Program-made: the position numbers and the translations under genes
Assembly (NCBI RefSeq): GCF_040196175.1
Contig: NZ_JBEFNF010000007.1
Span: 124,001-188,000 of the forward strand
Origin: Halospina sp040196175
GTDB lineage: Bacteria > Pseudomonadota > Gammaproteobacteria > Pseudomonadales > Oleiphilaceae
Direction of reading: 5' to 3'
DNA: 64,000 bases
Notes under the pieces: generated by a model
Told to the model about the DNA's origin: nothing
Database searches by the model: none
The model's input: the letters and a program-made list of their open reading frames with translations, nothing else
Shown here: piece by piece, positions 62,587 through 64,000 of the stretch
Position numbering within the stretch: position 1 is the first letter of the stretch
Layout of the letters: each line of letters begins with the position of its first letter

Positions 62587-63036
62587 ATGGCAGAGACAAT
62601 CACGGCGATGCGCTATGCAGACCTTTCCAACACTTCGATCGGTGACGTTGTAGCGAAGATCAAGTCTGGCGAGTTGAAAGGCCACTCGCGATTTTTGAAT
62701 TGGTACGTCGATGATGTTGACGTAGAAGCCTTAGAGCAAGGTGCTGAACATCTCGGAACCAGCAAGACGCAGACTTATGAAACACCCGATACAACTTCAT
62801 CTGATTCATCAGGTGGATTACATATGTCGAAATCTGACCCTGTTGCAGATTCTTTGAATGTATTAGCTTGGCTCATTCTCTTGGTCGGTGCCCTGTTCGC
62901 GCTCTACCTGGTTAACCGCACTCCTAATGGCGTAATTCCTGCTTTTACGACTGCCGGAGCTGCCCTGTTCCAGGCGCTACTGCTCATGGGGTTTGCCAGA
63001 ATCATTGCCTATCTGAAGGTGATTGCGGAGAAGTAG
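62587..63036 (+). CDS. Small membrane protein, unknown (partner of 62036 gene)
   Basis: 149 residues, the same length as the previous protein. N-terminus soluble (ISVGDVV-like SIGDVVAKIKSGELKGHSRF, acidic linker), then two membrane helices (VLAWLILLVGALFALYLV; AGAALFQALLLMGFARIIAY) ending in IIAYLKVIAEK, like the YLKAIHFQLEK end of the neighbour. Same strand, gap of about 100 bases. Function unknown. Confidence 0.7.
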   Translation: MAETITAMRYADLSNTSIGDVVAKIKSGELKGHSRFLNWYVDDVDVEALEQGAEHLGTSKTQTYETPDTTSSDSSGGLHMSKSDPVADSLNVLAWLILLVGALFALYLVNRTPNGVIPAFTTAGAALFQALLLMGFARIIAYLKVIAEK

Positions 63037-63188
63037 GAACGAATCAAGGGGCGGGAGAAAGCCAGATTTTTCCAATAATGGGTGGTACTGGAACGGGTTC
63101 AGGGTCAGTACAGTGGGATTGCTGCCAGAGTTTGGTCAGCGACCTATACAAAGAATAAATGACCCGATTCGAATTCAAGGAGAGCGGG

Positions 63189-64000
63189 ATGAGTAAAAAT
63201 GACACAGTGGAAGGCTATCCAGGAGGAAATTGGCCTTCAAAAACCGGCGCGCCCTCGGGTGGAGGTCGAGGGAATGCACCTTCAGACGCTGACTGGGGTT
63301 GGGACGATGACGCGGATGTTGACGCTTCAGGCCTGATGCATCGAAACGAACTGCAAACGCAACAGAGCTTGCAGGAGTTGCCATCTCCGCCGGGCAAGGC
63401 AAAACCTTGGCAGATAGAGGGTGAAATCGAGTTCATCACCCTGACTCCAGGTTGTCAGAAACTCAAATTGAAAGCGGACGACACCGTTTATCACCTTGAT
63501 GAGAGACTGTTGCCAGCCTTGGGCCGTCGAGGGGAGATAGAGTGTTTACGAAACAGCTGCCCCGGAGATTACGTGGCCGCAATGGTGTACCAGAAAATAC
63601 CCGGCAACAGCCTGATTTATGTTTACCGAGTCCACCTTAAGGACTGGAACCGTGAGACTTGGGAAGAACGGGCTAAAGGTGGAGGCCTGCTCGGTGTTGC
63701 CTTCAACCTGAATAAGCAGGCTTACGAAAACTATCAGGACTGGATTAACACCGAGAGAACAGTGCGTCTTGGCTCACGCCTCTCTTCCGAGACGTGCCCG
63801 CCTGAGGCAATAGCCACATTGCGACAAACTCGCCCCAGTGATCTTAGCAATGCCGCTGACCCAATCTTCCGAGGTCAGCCGGAGATGATTGACGCTGTTG
63901 CCTACCTGTTTGATGAGCAGCGCACAATTGAGGTCCAGTCCTACCTCCGGATGCGCTACGGTCAACCGTACTCTCCCGGAAGTATACCGATCTCCAAAAT
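63189..64000 (+). CDS. Large unknown protein, 3' end cut by window edge
   Basis: Open for at least 270 codons from the ATG at 63189 (ribosome site AGGAGAG, 6-7 bases before), with no stop before the window end. The Gly/Asp-rich start (EGYPGGNWPSKTGAPSGGG, then DWGWDDDADVDAS) is disordered. From about residue 75 a strand-rich part follows (EGEIEFITLTPGCQKLKLKA, YVAAMVYQKIPGNSLIYVYR), then helices (TWEERAKGGGLLGVAFNLNK). No family recognised; its close spacing suggests it belongs with the two membrane proteins before it. Confidence 0.8.
   Translation, partial: MSKNDTVEGYPGGNWPSKTGAPSGGGRGNAPSDADWGWDDDADVDASGLMHRNELQTQQSLQELPSPPGKAKPWQIEGEIEFITLTPGCQKLKLKADDTVYHLDERLLPALGRRGEIECLRNSCPGDYVAAMVYQKIPGNSLIYVYRVHLKDWNRETWEERAKGGGLLGVAFNLNKQAYENYQDWINTERTVRLGSRLSSETCPPEAIATLRQTRPSDLSNAADPIFRGQPEMIDAVAYLFDEQRTIEVQSYLRMRYGQPYSPGSIPISK

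Overview
The window looks like chromosome of a marine or halophilic gammaproteobacterium of the Marinobacter/Halomonas/Pseudomonas kind. The gene order dnaK-dnaJ-dapB-carA-carB-greA-(yhbY/rlmE)-ftsH-folP-glmM-tpiA-secG-tRNA-Leu-rimP-nusA-infB-rbfA-truB-rpsO-pnp is typical of that group. Many proteins are acidic, and a wax-ester synthase/DGAT gene is present. The genus cannot be fixed from sequence alone. There are no rRNA genes and no CRISPR array.

Layout: (1) 1-8.4 kb holds the trhO 3' part, an ArgD/AstC aminotransferase, an exonuclease/GIY-YIG fusion nuclease, a 1-Cys peroxiredoxin and the sulfite reductase operon cysJ-cysI. (2) 8.4-12.8 kb holds pyruvate dehydrogenase aceE-aceF. (3) 12.9-17.8 kb is a patch of small or poorly known genes: a secreted protein, GNAT, HNH, an alpha/beta hydrolase lipoprotein, a truncated DUF4105-type gene and a lipoprotein, followed by cnoX. 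(4) 17.9-20.5 kb holds lon and a possible small RNA. (5) 20.5-46 kb is a long, nearly unbroken minus-strand run of translation, RNA metabolism, protein quality control and pyrimidine/lysine genes. It has a sigma32-type promoter before grpE and an attenuator-like leader before carA. (6) 46.2-53.5 kb holds recN with LexA boxes, fur/bamE, rnfH-ratA, an SNF transporter, smpB, WS/DGAT and ssrA (tmRNA). The 3' end of the WS/DGAT reading frame runs over the ssrA promoter and the first part of the tmRNA.

(7) From 53,520 to the window edge lies an integrated element in the classic ssrA 3'-end position. It begins with a tyrosine integrase next to repeated TGTGGGTAAC boxes. Then come a divergent regulatory/partition-like module (ribbon-helix-helix-like and coiled-coil proteins against a two-winged-helix protein), an AlpA-type regulator, and two tandem rolling-circle Rep homologues. 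The second Rep has all HUH-endonuclease motifs; the first has lost the metal-binding histidines and the catalytic tyrosine. Beyond are a coiled-coil protein, a decayed WYL regulator, a Sel1-repeat protein, a truncated SRAP (YedK/HMCES) gene and a 3' fragment of tRNA-Thr(GGU). At the end are two small membrane proteins with similar tails and a large unknown protein cut by the window edge. The far attachment site is not in the window, so the element continues.

The most interesting observations are the Rep/pseudo-Rep pair and its candidate origins, the WS/DGAT-ssrA overlap, the REP-like palindromes inside the aceF linkers, the long palindrome at 2.2 kb, the sRNA candidate after lon, and the unidentified membrane-protein/large-protein cluster at the right end.
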